Assembly: GCA_022650455.1 (NCBI GenBank)
Contig: JALCPO010000016.1
Coordinates: 1-38,993 of the forward strand
Length of the DNA stretch: 38,993 nt
From: Oscillospiraceae bacterium
GTDB taxonomy: Bacteria; Bacillota; Clostridia; Oscillospirales; Acutalibacteraceae
Direction: 5' to 3'
Position numbers and translations under genes: made by a program. Of this stretch, positions 1 through 8,386 are shown in pieces. A model generated the notes under the pieces. The model saw only the letters and a program-made list of their open reading frames with translations. It was not told where the DNA came from and ran no database searches. The first letter of the stretch is position 1; every line of letters starts with the position of its first letter.

Positions 1-519
1 GTCCGTCGTTTCGGTCGCAAGCCGGCCGGTCAGAAGATAGCGCAGATAATCTTTCGGCGCCAGATAAACCGCCGCGTTCCGGAACGCTTCCGGGGCATTC
101 TTCTTCAGCCACAGCAATTTCGGCGCGGAAAACGCGTTAATGACCGGGTTACGGCAGTTTCTGTCAATCCGGTCACCCGCCAGATCACGGATTTCCCGGC
201 ATTCCTCATCGCTCCGACAATCCGACAAAGTAATGCAGTTGGCGGCAGGCTTACCCTCACGATCCAGCAGGACAACGCCGCTCATATGGCCGGAAAGGGA
301 AACGGCCGAAAGGTCTTTCATATTCACACGCCGCGAGGTTTCCGCGAGGACCTTTTTCATGGCGCAGACCCATTCGGCCGGATTCTGCTCAACCCACCCC
401 GGGTGCGGATACAGGGAAGGATAGGAAGCCGAGCATACCGACACGACGCTTGCGGATTCGTCCATCATCATACATTTAATCGATGACGTTCCTAAATCCA
501 ATCCCATAATGAGTGACAC
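1..519 (-). CDS. FGGY-family sugar kinase, xylulokinase-like (N-terminal part, cut by window edge)
   Basis: This is the first ~173 codons of a sugar kinase that continues beyond base 1. FGGY kinases phosphorylate pentoses, hexoses or polyols with ATP in the cytoplasm. The translation opens MGLDLGTSSIK, the phosphate-1 loop of the ASKHA fold. It continues with HPGWVEQNPAEW and LSGHMSGVVLLD, and reaches APKDYLRYLLTGRLATETTD, which matches the xylulokinase-like subgroup. I chose GTG at 519 because AGGAAGG lies 8 nt upstream; ATG at 507 is a second in-frame option. The start overlaps the 3' end of the GntR gene by about 44 nt, so the two are probably co-transcribed and perhaps translationally coupled. 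The substrate cannot be read from this fragment; the neighbouring ribose-type importer suggests a sugar or polyol. Confidence 0.9.
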   Translation of the reverse strand, partial: MSLIMGLDLGTSSIKCMMMDESASVVSVCSASYPSLYPHPGWVEQNPAEWVCAMKKVLAETSRRVNMKDLSAVSLSGHMSGVVLLDREGKPAANCITLSDCRSDEECREIRDLAGDRIDRNCRNPVINAFSAPKLLWLKKNAPEAFRNAAVYLAPKDYLRYLLTGRLATETTD

Positions 520-1303
520 TGTGTTCACCTTCCTGCTTTTGGCCATCCTCTTCGGACAGCGTTTGATCCTCATCGTTCCTTTGATTGAAGCCGATGCAAA
601 TATCCAGCTTGAAGCGGTCGCTCCGGATAAAACTTTCCACATATTCCGCAAGGCGGTTATCGGCAAGATAACCGACACGTTCCGAAAAGAAAATCGGGGA
701 GCCTTCCTTGCACGCGAGGAGCGCCGCGGTCTTAGGGGCCGCAGAAACGATGCTGTAAGTGTCCCGCGCTTTTGTGGGAATCCTGCCGTATTTGCTGTTC
801 AGAGAACCGTAAAGGGACTCTCCGATCTCTTCCACTTTGAGATCAGGATAAATTTTACTGCTCAGATAGCTTGTTACAACCGCCAAAGGGCCGTCTTCCA
901 GAGAAACAAGGCGTTTGAATTTGAAAACCGTTTCTTCCTTTTCCGGATTCAAATGAAAGACTCCGCAAACACGTTCGTTTGGGATGATTTCCTGGAAATC
1001 CAGTATTTTGCTGTGCGAATTATGGCCCATTCTGCGGATATCTTCCGTAAAAGTCGGAAGCTTATCAAAAGACCGCGGGATTTTCGTCAGCGACACAAAA
1101 GTGCCCTTGCCTTGAACCCGATATAGAATCCCTTCATAGACCAGTGCCATAACCGCCTGCTTGACCGTCCCGCGGCTGACGTGAAAACTTTTTGCCAGCG
1201 TTGTTTCGCTTGGGATCAGCTCGCCGGGGGCCATGGTCTTGATCATTTCCATCAGATGAGACTGAATTTGCGCATAATAAGGAACATGTTGTTTATAATT
1301 CAT
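476..1303 (-). CDS. GntR-family transcriptional regulator (HutC/UTRA type)
   Basis: This is a 275-residue repressor-type protein. Residues ~1-72 form a GntR winged helix (PYYAQIQSHLMEMI, then IPSETTLAKSFHVSRGTVKQ, with the wing around YRVQGKGTFVS). Residues ~85-240 fit a UTRA effector domain, which in the HutC subfamily binds a small metabolite or sugar phosphate. I start it at the ATG at 1303 because the GntR fold begins there; an upstream in-frame extension to 1378 would run into the promoter. The C-terminal ~35 residues are charged and extend past the usual UTRA end into the kinase start. It is divergent from the ABC/hydrolase operon and in tandem with the FGGY kinase, so it most likely controls both. 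Repression relieved by a pathway intermediate is inference from family behaviour and operator placement. Confidence 0.93.
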   Translation of the reverse strand: MNYKQHVPYYAQIQSHLMEMIKTMAPGELIPSETTLAKSFHVSRGTVKQAVMALVYEGILYRVQGKGTFVSLTKIPRSFDKLPTFTEDIRRMGHNSHSKILDFQEIIPNERVCGVFHLNPEKEETVFKFKRLVSLEDGPLAVVTSYLSSKIYPDLKVEEIGESLYGSLNSKYGRIPTKARDTYSIVSAAPKTAALLACKEGSPIFFSERVGYLADNRLAEYVESFIRSDRFKLDICIGFNQRNDEDQTLSEEDGQKQEGEHSVTHYGIGFRNVID

Positions 1304-1368
1304 GACATTTAACCCTACTTCATCCGTTATTTGGTTGGGGATGCTCCATAGTGCGAAACTGCAAATAT

Positions 1369-1397
1369 ATTCTAACATTGATTAGTTGTATAATCAA
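1369..1397 (-). promoter_or_regulatory. Promoter and operator of the GntR-kinase operon
   Basis: On the minus strand there is a -35 TTGATT (1397-1392), a 17-nt spacer and a -10 TAGAAT (1374-1369). The -35 lies inside a perfect inverted repeat, TTGATTA-N6-TAATCAA (1378-1397). The same TTGATTAGT half-site occurs in the opposite promoter at 1491. The arrangement fits autoregulation by the GntR protein. Confidence 0.6.
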
Positions 1398-1490
1398 CAC
1401 CTATTTTCATTGGCTTTTTAAACGAAAAACTAATTTAATAAACTTTTTCTCGCGTTTTAAATAATTTTGTTAAATTATATCATTAACTAC

Positions 1491-1519
1491 TTGATTAGTC
1501 AACTGATAAATGATATGAT
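1491..1519 (+). promoter_or_regulatory. Promoter and operator of the ABC/hydrolase operon
   Basis: There is a -35 TTGATT (1491-1496), a 17-nt spacer and a -10 TATGAT (1514-1519). TTGATTAGTCAA (1491-1502) has a TTGA-N4-TCAA dyad and overlaps the -35, so a bound repressor would block polymerase. It shares TTGATTAGT with the GntR promoter 113 nt away. Confidence 0.62.
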
Positions 1520-1605
1520 GTGTTCATTCGTAATTGGGAACAGGCCGCCGCAAAACTTTCGTTTTGCAGCAGCGCCTACCGTTGAATGATGGAGGGAAAT
1601 CATTT

Positions 1606-2691
1606 ATGAAAAGAAGATTGATGTCATTCGTTTTGGCAATCACCACCCTGTGCGTTGCTTTCCTCACGAGTTGCGGAAATTCGGGCAGCAATTCTTCCGC
1701 GTCTGGCTCCGCGGCACCGTCCGGCTCGGCAGCGTCCACCCCGGCAGCTTCCGGCTCAGGCAAAAAAATTACAATCGGCTATGACATTTATTACGTTGGC
1801 AACACCTGGTCGGTTCAGCTGTACAAGGAATTTCAAAGTGCAGTGAAGCGCTATCAGAATCAGATTGCCAATGTGATCTATGTGGAATCGGAAGGGAAAG
1901 TCGATAAACAAATCGCTAACATCGAAGATCTCATTACCCGCAAAGTCGACGTGATCATCACGACTCCGAACTCTTCAACGGCACTCGTCCCCGTCCTAAA
2001 AAAGGCACAGCAGGCCGGAATTAAAGTTGTGCTCCTTGGTGCGACAATCCAGGGAAGCGGTTACGACTCCCTTGTGACCGTGAAAGACTATGATTTTGGC
2101 AAAACCGGTGCCGAATGGCTGGCGAAAAAGCTGAACGGAAAAGGCAAAATCGTTATGCTGAACGGCATCGCCGGCATCTCCGCCAGCGAAGACCGCACCA
2201 AAGGCGCCATGGATGTGTTGAAACAATACCCCAACATTAAAGTTGTCGCTTCCTCGAATGCGGACTGGGATTATGCAAAAGCCAAGGTTGCAATGGGCGA
2301 TATTCTTACGGCGCAGCCGCAAATTGACGGGGTCTGGAGCCAAGGCGGCGCAATGACGCTCGGCGCTATCGAGGCATTTCAGGCGGCCGGCCGCAAGCTT
2401 GTCCCCATGACGGGCGAAGACAACAACGGGTTCTTGAAAAAATGGAACGAACTGAAATCACAGGGTTTCAGCAGCGTCGCCTGCTCGAAACCGACTTGGC
2501 TCAGCGAAGAAGCCCTGAAAGCCGCGATCAAGCTGGGCAACGGCCAGTCGGTTACCAAGGACGACTATGTCAGCGTACCGGTCATTACGGACAGTACGCT
2601 CAGCCAGTATGTAAAGCCGAACATGTCCGACAGCTTCTATGCAAATACGAAAATGTCCGAGGCCGAGATCAAGGCGGCATTCTCCAACTGA
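1606..2691 (+). CDS. Sugar ABC transporter substrate-binding lipoprotein (ribose/galactose-type, periplasmic-binding-protein fold I)
   Basis: This 361-residue extracellular lipoprotein captures ligand for the importer encoded downstream. The N-terminus has KRR, a hydrophobic stretch and the lipobox LTSC with Cys23, followed by a Ser/Ala/Gly-rich tether. The mature part has the type I (Peripla_BP_4) pattern: KKITIGYDIYY, then KQIANIEDLITRKVDVIITTPNSS, GIKVVLLGA, and WSQGGAMTLGAIEAFQAAG. The ATG at 1606 is preceded by GGAGGG and starts a proper signal peptide, unlike an in-frame ATG at 1534. It is the first gene of the plus-strand operon under the GntR-type operator. Proteins of this clan bind monosaccharides, polyols, autoinducer-2 or nucleoside-like molecules; the ligand here is unknown. 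Confidence 0.93.
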   Translation: MKRRLMSFVLAITTLCVAFLTSCGNSGSNSSASGSAAPSGSAASTPAASGSGKKITIGYDIYYVGNTWSVQLYKEFQSAVKRYQNQIANVIYVESEGKVDKQIANIEDLITRKVDVIITTPNSSTALVPVLKKAQQAGIKVVLLGATIQGSGYDSLVTVKDYDFGKTGAEWLAKKLNGKGKIVMLNGIAGISASEDRTKGAMDVLKQYPNIKVVASSNADWDYAKAKVAMGDILTAQPQIDGVWSQGGAMTLGAIEAFQAAGRKLVPMTGEDNNGFLKKWNELKSQGFSSVACSKPTWLSEEALKAAIKLGNGQSVTKDDYVSVPVITDSTLSQYVKPNMSDSFYANTKMSEAEIKAAFSN

Positions 2692-2706
2692 AATTGTCCA
2701 GGGCGG

Positions 2707-2742
2707 GAGCAGGCCTCCGATGACGCATCCGCAGGCCTGCTC
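2707..2742 (+). terminator. Intercistronic hairpin after the binding-protein gene
   Basis: GAGCAGGCCT (2707-2716) pairs perfectly with AGGCCTGCTC (2733-2742), and a weak T-rich stretch follows. It lies between the binding protein and the ATPase gene, where such hairpins commonly act as partial terminators or 3' stabilisers so the binding protein is made in excess. Confidence 0.6.
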
Positions 2743-2774
2743 TTCCATTTTAATAAAAGAAACAGGTGAATTCA

Positions 2775-4289
2775 ATGGATAAGAACATTATCCTTGCAGG
2801 CAAACACCTGCGAAAGGAATTTCACGGCAACGTCGTTTTGGACGATGTAACGATTCTATGCAAAAAAGGGGTGGTACTGGCACTCGTCGGGGAGAACGGC
2901 GCCGGAAAATCCACTTTGATGAATATCATCAGCGGCGGGCTCCAGCCGGACGGGGGTGAAATCGAATTTGAAGGAAAGCCGGTAAAATTCCGCAATTCCC
3001 ATCATGCCCTGCAGATGGGGATTGCTTTTGTGCATCAGGAGTTCAGTCTCTTTGACGACCTCACCGTGGGCGAAAACATCATGCTCGGTTCCGAGCCGCG
3101 GCGCAGCTGCTTTACCGATTCCCACGCGCTGCACCGACAGGCACAAAAAGTTCTGAATGAGCTGGACTACCAAATTGATGTCGGCCGAATGGGCGGCGGC
3201 CTCACCCCGGCCGAGCAGCAGATAACGGAAATCGCCAAGGCGTGGGTCACCCGTCCGAAAGTTCTGATTCTGGATGAGCCGACGTCCAGCCTGAGCAAAG
3301 TGGAAGTTGACAAACTGTTCCGTTTCATTGGCCGGGTGAAAGAATCGGGTGTCTCCGTCGTCCTGATTACCCATCGCATGGATGAAATTTTTCAGGTGTG
3401 CGATGAAACAATCGTTCTGAAGGATGGCGTCATGACGGCGGTGGAACCGGTCGGCAACGTGACGAAGGATGATCTCATCAGCAAGATGGTGGGCCGCGAA
3501 GTCAGCAATACGTTCCCGCAGCGCTGTAAAAGCGTCCCGAAGGACGCCTATTTCGAGCTCCGCAACGTCTCCGTGGGAAAGCGTGTGCAAAACATCAGCC
3601 TTCGGATTCCCAAAGGCTGCGTAACTGGATTCGGCGGTCTTGAGGGACAAGGGCAGCGCGATTTGGCCAGGGCGATTTTTGGCATTGAGCCTTTTACCTC
3701 CGGCCAGGTTCTGATTGGCGGGGAAGAAAAGTCCATCCGGACACCAGGCGCTGCAATGAAAGCCGGCATCGGCTTCGTTCCGGACGACCGCAAAACGGAA
3801 GGCCTCGTGTTGCCGCTGTCGATCGAAGAAAACATGAGCGTCCTGGTTTTGGACCGCATTGCCCGGAACGGTATTCTCAGCAGGAAACGTGTCCGCGCGG
3901 AAGCGCAAAAGGGCGTTGATCGCCTTCGGATCAAGCTGAGTTCCCTGAAACAGCCGGTCGTCGATTTATCCGGAGGGAATCAGCAGAAAGTGGTTTTTTC
4001 CAAGTGGGTCACTGCCAATCCCGAGATTTTAATTTTGGATGAGCCGACCCGCGGAGTCGATGTCCAGTCAAAGCTGGAAATTTACACGCTGATCCGGGAA
4101 TTGACCTCAAAAGGTGTCTGCATTCTGCTTTTCTCCAGCGATATGCTCGAGCTGATCGGAATGTCCGACGTGATCCATGTCATGTATGAAGGACGGATTT
4201 CGGGAAGTATCAACGGATGCGAAGCAACCGAAGAGGCACTGATGAGTCTCAGTTCCGGTGTTTCCCCAACCGTAAAAAAGGAGGGTTAA
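2775..4289 (+). CDS. Sugar ABC transporter ATP-binding protein (RbsA/MglA type, two ABC domains)
   Basis: This 504-residue protein energises sugar import at the membrane. The first ABC domain has Walker A GENGAGKST, the signature region LTPAEQQITEIAKAW and Walker B VLILDEPTSSLS. The second has a degenerate Walker A (GLEGQGQRD), a full signature LSGGNQQKVVFSKW and Walker B ILILDEPTRGVDV, which is the normal asymmetry of the RbsA/MglA family. Length fits the family (~500). I chose ATG at 2775 because AGGTGA sits 6 nt upstream; an in-frame GTG at 2766 would use that sequence as coding. It is followed after one base by a permease gene, so it is part of the same operon. Confidence 0.96.
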   Translation: MDKNIILAGKHLRKEFHGNVVLDDVTILCKKGVVLALVGENGAGKSTLMNIISGGLQPDGGEIEFEGKPVKFRNSHHALQMGIAFVHQEFSLFDDLTVGENIMLGSEPRRSCFTDSHALHRQAQKVLNELDYQIDVGRMGGGLTPAEQQITEIAKAWVTRPKVLILDEPTSSLSKVEVDKLFRFIGRVKESGVSVVLITHRMDEIFQVCDETIVLKDGVMTAVEPVGNVTKDDLISKMVGREVSNTFPQRCKSVPKDAYFELRNVSVGKRVQNISLRIPKGCVTGFGGLEGQGQRDLARAIFGIEPFTSGQVLIGGEEKSIRTPGAAMKAGIGFVPDDRKTEGLVLPLSIEENMSVLVLDRIARNGILSRKRVRAEAQKGVDRLRIKLSSLKQPVVDLSGGNQQKVVFSKWVTANPEILILDEPTRGVDVQSKLEIYTLIRELTSKGVCILLFSSDMLELIGMSDVIHVMYEGRISGSINGCEATEEALMSLSSGVSPTVKKEG

Positions 4290-4290
4290 G

Positions 4291-5238
4291 ATGCTGGTAG
4301 GTTCTGTGAAAAGGCAGTTGAAGCAAGCAATTCCGGCTTATGTGATCTGGATTCTGATGATCATCCTATCGGCCGTCCTGTCGCCCGATTTCCGGTCGGT
4401 AGGAAATATTTCCAATATCATTCTGCAGGCAACGCCTCTTGCAATCGTTGCAATCGGGCAGAGCATTATTCTGATTATGGGCGGAATCGACATGTCGGTC
4501 GGTTCTGTGATCAGCTTTTCCACCGTAATTGTCGCGACGGCAAGCAATTTGGTCGGTGGATTCGGCTCTTTTGCCGTAGCCGTGCTGGCAGGTCTGTTGG
4601 TGGGAATTGTCAATGGATTAGGGGTTGTCTACCTAAAAATTCCTCCGCTGATTATGACAATCTCTACCGGGGCTATTGTGAAAGGCCTCGCGCTTCTTCT
4701 GCTCCCGAGCCCCGGCGGAAATGTTTCGGAGTCTCTTATGTCGTTCTTCACGGCAAGCTCCGGCTGTTTCTCCGTGGCAGGCGTATTTGGTATTCTGCTG
4801 TACGTGATTGTGACGGTCTTCATGCACCAGACAAGGACCGGGCGCTACCTCTATGCAACCGGGGGCAACCCGCTTCATGCCCGCCAAAGCGGACTCGCCT
4901 ACAACCGGCTGACCATCCTGAGTTATGCGCTGGCCGGCCTGTTTGCCGCGCTGGCCGGGATTATTCTCGCGGCCCGCTCCTTTTCCGGCGATCCCGTCAT
5001 CGGTGACACCTACAACATGGACTCCGTAGCGGCGGCCGTTGTCGGCGGTATTTCGCTGACCGGCGGGATAGGTTCCGTGGTCGGCGCCTTTGCCGGTTCC
5101 TATATTCTCGCAATGATCAACAATACGCTGAATATGCTGAATGTGTTTGCCTATTACCAGTACATCATCAAAGGACTGATCTTGGTCCTGGCGCTTCTTG
5201 TCTTCCAACTGAAGAGGAGGAAAAAATATGAGGACTAA
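4291..5238 (+). CDS. Sugar ABC transporter permease 1 (RbsC family)
   Basis: This 315-residue integral membrane protein has many hydrophobic helices and the RbsC/BPD_transp_2 patterns: PLAIVAIGQSIILIMGGIDMSVGSV, later RTGRYLYATGGNPLHARQSGL, and GGISLTGGIGSVVGAFAGS. It forms part of the channel for the importer. The start is one base after the ATPase stop and has AGGAGGG upstream. It overlaps the second permease by 11 nt. The second permease is related but clearly different, so the channel is probably a heterodimer rather than the RbsC homodimer. Confidence 0.95.
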   Translation: MLVGSVKRQLKQAIPAYVIWILMIILSAVLSPDFRSVGNISNIILQATPLAIVAIGQSIILIMGGIDMSVGSVISFSTVIVATASNLVGGFGSFAVAVLAGLLVGIVNGLGVVYLKIPPLIMTISTGAIVKGLALLLLPSPGGNVSESLMSFFTASSGCFSVAGVFGILLYVIVTVFMHQTRTGRYLYATGGNPLHARQSGLAYNRLTILSYALAGLFAALAGIILAARSFSGDPVIGDTYNMDSVAAAVVGGISLTGGIGSVVGAFAGSYILAMINNTLNMLNVFAYYQYIIKGLILVLALLVFQLKRRKKYED

Positions 5239-6178
5239 TTTGAAAAGCCGGGAACAATTTTCAAAATTGTCTTACGGCGTATACCTCCTGCTGGTGATAA
5301 CCCTGATTGCATTCCTCATTGCGTCGGGAAGCCAAGGATCCGCCAAAGGCGTTCTGAATGTAATCCGTCAGGCAGCGCCGCTCGGGATCGTTGCCATCGG
5401 CCAAACGCTGATTCTCCTGATGGGCGGGATCGACCTTTCCGTCGGTTCCGTAATGACGCTGGTCAATATTGTGGCTTCTTCCATCATGGCCGGGCGGAAT
5501 GACAACATCGGAGCCGCCGTTGTCGTCTGTCTGCTTCTTTCCGCCATGATCGGCCTGATCAACGGCCTGATTATTGCGAAATTTCAAATGCCGCCTTTCC
5601 TGATTACCATGGCCATGGGAAGCATTATTGAAGGCATATATTTTGTTTACAGCAAAGGTTCCCCGAACGGAAGCATCGCTTCCCGGTTCCGGGTAATCTC
5701 CGACGGATGGATCGGAGGAACGTTTCCCATTGCCATCCTCGTCTGGCTCGCTTTCTGGGGCCTTGTCAGCTTTATCCTTTACAAAACCCCATACGGGAAA
5801 CGTTACTATTTTACGGGCGGCAACCGCAGGGCGGCCTACCTCTCAGGAATCCATACGTTTTCCCTTACGGTATCGGCTTATGTTCTCTGCTCGCTGATGG
5901 CGGGGATCGCCGGTTTGATGATTTCCGCTTTTATCGGCGTGGCATCTATGAGCGTGGGAACCGACTATACCCTGAACTCCATCGCAGCTACTGTGATCGG
6001 CGGGACTTCCTTCAACGGTGGAATCGGTACTTTGGAAGGTACTTTCCCCGGTGTCCTCATCATGGCTTTTCTGCAAAGCATCCTGACCATGCTCAATATT
6101 TCCCAAGCAGGGAAAAACATCAGTCAAGGCCTTATTATCATCATCATGGTCGCTATGAACCACTACAAGCAGAAATAA
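5228..6178 (+). CDS. Sugar ABC transporter permease 2 (RbsC family)
   Basis: This 316-residue polytopic membrane protein is homologous to the upstream permease. It has the same landmark regions: PLGIVAIGQTLILLMGGIDLSVGS, YGKRYYFTGGNRRAAYLSGI and GGTSFNGGIGTLEGTFPG. The ATG at 5228 lies inside the end of the preceding gene, with GAGGAGGA just upstream, a typical coupled pair. Two non-identical RbsC-type permeases in one operon point to a heterodimeric channel, as known in the autoinducer-2 and some pentose or nucleoside importers. Confidence 0.95.
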   Translation: MRTNLKSREQFSKLSYGVYLLLVITLIAFLIASGSQGSAKGVLNVIRQAAPLGIVAIGQTLILLMGGIDLSVGSVMTLVNIVASSIMAGRNDNIGAAVVVCLLLSAMIGLINGLIIAKFQMPPFLITMAMGSIIEGIYFVYSKGSPNGSIASRFRVISDGWIGGTFPIAILVWLAFWGLVSFILYKTPYGKRYYFTGGNRRAAYLSGIHTFSLTVSAYVLCSLMAGIAGLMISAFIGVASMSVGTDYTLNSIAATVIGGTSFNGGIGTLEGTFPGVLIMAFLQSILTMLNISQAGKNISQGLIIIIMVAMNHYKQK

Positions 6179-6197
6179 ATACAAAGGAGTATTTTTT

Positions 6198-7169
6198 ATG
6201 AGCTTTATTCGTACATTGACCAAAGACATCGATCCTAAGGATCTTGGGTTTACTTATTCGCATGAGCATATTGTCTGCCGCCCCCAGCACTGGGTTGATC
6301 GCGGCGCAGACGATCTGCTCCTGGACGACCCGGCGAAAAGCCAGAAGGATGTCCAGATTTTCAAGGATCTGGGGGGGAACAGCATTGTTGATGCAACTGC
6401 GGTGGATTATGGCCGCGATGTTGCGGCTGTAAACCAGATTGCCCAGGCGACCGGCGTTCAGATTGTTGGTACGGCCGGTTTCAATAAAGGTCTCCTGTGG
6501 GACGCAAAACGTCCGGACGCGGATGAAACATATGAAGAATGGATCAGCCGCAGCACGGTGGACCAGTTGACAGACTACGTTGTGAACGAAGTAGAGCATG
6601 GAATGAATGGAACGACCCTCCGCGGAGGCCAGGTCAAGTTTGGAACCGGATACAATTCGATCAGCCCTCTGGAAGAGAAAACAATCCGCGCCGTGGCTCA
6701 GGCCCATCTGCAGACCCACGCTCCCATTCATTCCCATACGGAAAGCGGCACCATGGCGCTGGAACAGATTGAAATTCTGAAGCAGGAAGGCGTCGATCTC
6801 CACAACGTGAGCTTTGGGCACATGGACCGTAACCCCGACACATGGATGCACCTTAAGGTGGCGGAAACCGGCGCCTACCTCAGCTTCGATGGAATCGACA
6901 AAATCAAATATTACCCGGAATGCGTCCGGATTCACTGCATTCTCGAATTGGTCCGGCACGGTTATCAGAAACAAATTCTCATCGGGGGAGACACGGCGCG
7001 CAAAAGCTATTACGCTTCCTATAAGAACGGCCCGGGCCTTGGCTTTATCATTGGCAAATGGGTCCCTCGTTTCCGGGAAGAAGCGAACGAAGCGGGCTTT
7101 GACGGTCAGCAATTGATTGAGGACTTCTTCATTAACAACCCGAGAGAATGCTTCAGCTTTAAGCTGTAA
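6198..7169 (+). CDS. Phosphotriesterase-family metal-dependent hydrolase (Php/lactonase-like)
   Basis: This 323-residue protein is from the amidohydrolase superfamily, phosphotriesterase (PTE) group. All expected binuclear metal ligands can be located: H22-x-H24 in SHEHIV, K147 in GQVKFGTGYN (the carboxylated lysine position), H180 in HSHTES, H208 in GHMDRNP and D265 in GGDTAR. Many PTE-like proteins in sugar operons are lactonases acting on (phosphorylated) sugar lactones rather than phosphotriesterases. The gene follows permease 2 by 19 nt with AAAGGAG upstream. Its place after an importer and before creatininase- and RidA-family genes suggests a ring-opening hydrolytic step in breakdown of the imported compound. 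The substrate is not known. Confidence 0.9.
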   Translation: MSFIRTLTKDIDPKDLGFTYSHEHIVCRPQHWVDRGADDLLLDDPAKSQKDVQIFKDLGGNSIVDATAVDYGRDVAAVNQIAQATGVQIVGTAGFNKGLLWDAKRPDADETYEEWISRSTVDQLTDYVVNEVEHGMNGTTLRGGQVKFGTGYNSISPLEEKTIRAVAQAHLQTHAPIHSHTESGTMALEQIEILKQEGVDLHNVSFGHMDRNPDTWMHLKVAETGAYLSFDGIDKIKYYPECVRIHCILELVRHGYQKQILIGGDTARKSYYASYKNGPGLGFIIGKWVPRFREEANEAGFDGQQLIEDFFINNPRECFSFKL

Positions 7170-7182
7170 GGAGGATGCGGTC

Positions 7183-7899
7183 TTGAAATTTAGCGATGTG
7201 AATCAGAGCGAGGCGAAGAAACTGCTGAATTTGCATCCGGTCGCCTTGTTGCCGATCGGCGCCGTGGAAGTCCACGGCGACCATCTCCCCCTGGCAACGG
7301 ATGATTATTTAGCGCAGAGTGTCGCGGAACTGGTAGACCAAAAGCTGGAAAACAGCATTCTTATGCCGCCCATCAACTATGGGCAGGTCTGGTCGCTGAG
7401 GGATTTTCCCGGCAGCGTCACCGTTTCGGACGATACCCTGGCACACCTGATTGCGGATATCGGCGAAAGCCTCTTTCAGCACGGTGCTGCAAAGCTTGCC
7501 GTGATTAACAGCCATGTGGGAAACTGTAACGCGATCAAGCAGGCTACGCGCATTCTTTACGACCGCTGTGACCTTAAAACATACAGTTTCACCTATCCGG
7601 GAGCCGAAAGCGTCATCCGGAAAGTCTGCACGGCAAAACGTCCGCACAAAGTCTATTTTCACGCATGCGAAATTGAAACGAGCTACATGCTTTACCTGTG
7701 CGAGGACCATGTCGATATGACAAAAGCCGTTGCAAACTATCCGGTCTTTCCGCCGGATTTCGACGTTTCTCCCTCCCCATGGAGCAAGGTGCTGAAAACC
7801 GCCGTGATGGGAGATGCCACTGCCGCCACGCGGGAAAAAGGGAAGGCAATCATCGATGCCGTCGTGAAAAACATTGTCAGTATTATCAATCACTCATGA
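7183..7899 (+). CDS. Creatininase-family amidohydrolase
   Basis: This 238-residue protein belongs to the creatininase/creatinine amidohydrolase family, which hydrolyses cyclic or linear amides with two metals. The N-terminal motif LPIGAVEVHGDHLPLATDDY carries the ligand positions E29, H31 and D40. VINSHVGNCNA replaces the usual NGHGGN motif, and HACEIETS is the C-terminal ligand and catalytic motif. The start is TTG at 7183, supported by AAGGAGGA 7 nt upstream; upstream in-frame codons belong to the previous gene. It overlaps the next gene's leader at its TGA. Other members remove formyl groups or open lactams, so creatinine is only one option. In context it likely cuts an amide or lactam in the same pathway. 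Confidence 0.9.
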   Translation: MKFSDVNQSEAKKLLNLHPVALLPIGAVEVHGDHLPLATDDYLAQSVAELVDQKLENSILMPPINYGQVWSLRDFPGSVTVSDDTLAHLIADIGESLFQHGAAKLAVINSHVGNCNAIKQATRILYDRCDLKTYSFTYPGAESVIRKVCTAKRPHKVYFHACEIETSYMLYLCEDHVDMTKAVANYPVFPPDFDVSPSPWSKVLKTAVMGDATAATREKGKAIIDAVVKNIVSIINHS

Positions 7900-7910
7900 G
7901 AGGTGCTGCA

Positions 7911-8381
7911 ATGGCCGACGTCTATGAAAATCTCCGTAGGCAGGGAATTACTCTTCCCCCTCCTAAAAAGGACGGACGTTATTTCGACCGCATCGTCCCG
8001 TTCGGCGAGTCGCTTCTGTATACAAGCGGATTCAGCCCCAATATGCCCGGCGAACCGAATCTCTCCGGCAGAATCGGAAAAGAATACACCGTGGGGCAAG
8101 GCGCACATTTCGCATCCAATGTGATATGCAACATTTTGTCGGCCGTTGAAGCCGAAATCGGTGACCTGAACAAGATCAGGCGGTTTATAAAAATGCTTTG
8201 CTTCATTGCAGGCGCCGAAGATTTTACACAGCAGGCCGCCGTAGCGGACGGCGCTTCCGATCTCTTGATCCGTTTATTTGGCGAAAGGGCCGGAAAACCG
8301 GCACGCAGTGCGATCGGCGTTGCGGTTCTGCCGCATAATTCTCCGGTCGAAATCGAACTGTTGCTGGAACTGAAGCATTGA
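7911..8381 (+). CDS. RidA/YjgF/UK114-family protein
   Basis: This 156-residue protein has the YjgF fold: YTSGFSPNMPGEP near the start, a central NICNILSAVEAEIGDLNKIRR-type helix, and the C-terminal signature RSAIGVAVLPHNSPVEIELLLEL. The conserved Arg needed for imine binding is present (GKPARSAIGV). Family members hydrolyse reactive enamine/imine intermediates or protect enzymes from them. ATG at 7911 has GAGAGGTG 5-6 nt upstream; an earlier ATG at 7896 overlaps the preceding stop and lacks its own ribosome binding site. It is the last gene of the operon. A RidA protein next to a creatininase-like amidase supports a nitrogen-containing substrate, which is inference. Confidence 0.92.
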   Translation: MADVYENLRRQGITLPPPKKDGRYFDRIVPFGESLLYTSGFSPNMPGEPNLSGRIGKEYTVGQGAHFASNVICNILSAVEAEIGDLNKIRRFIKMLCFIAGAEDFTQQAAVADGASDLLIRLFGERAGKPARSAIGVAVLPHNSPVEIELLLELKH

Positions 8382-8386
8382 TTCTG

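Noticed and set aside
1534-1605. N-terminal extension of the binding protein from ATG 1534
   Set aside because: The extension would hide the lipoprotein signal peptide; ATG 1606 has GGAGGG and gives a proper lipobox.
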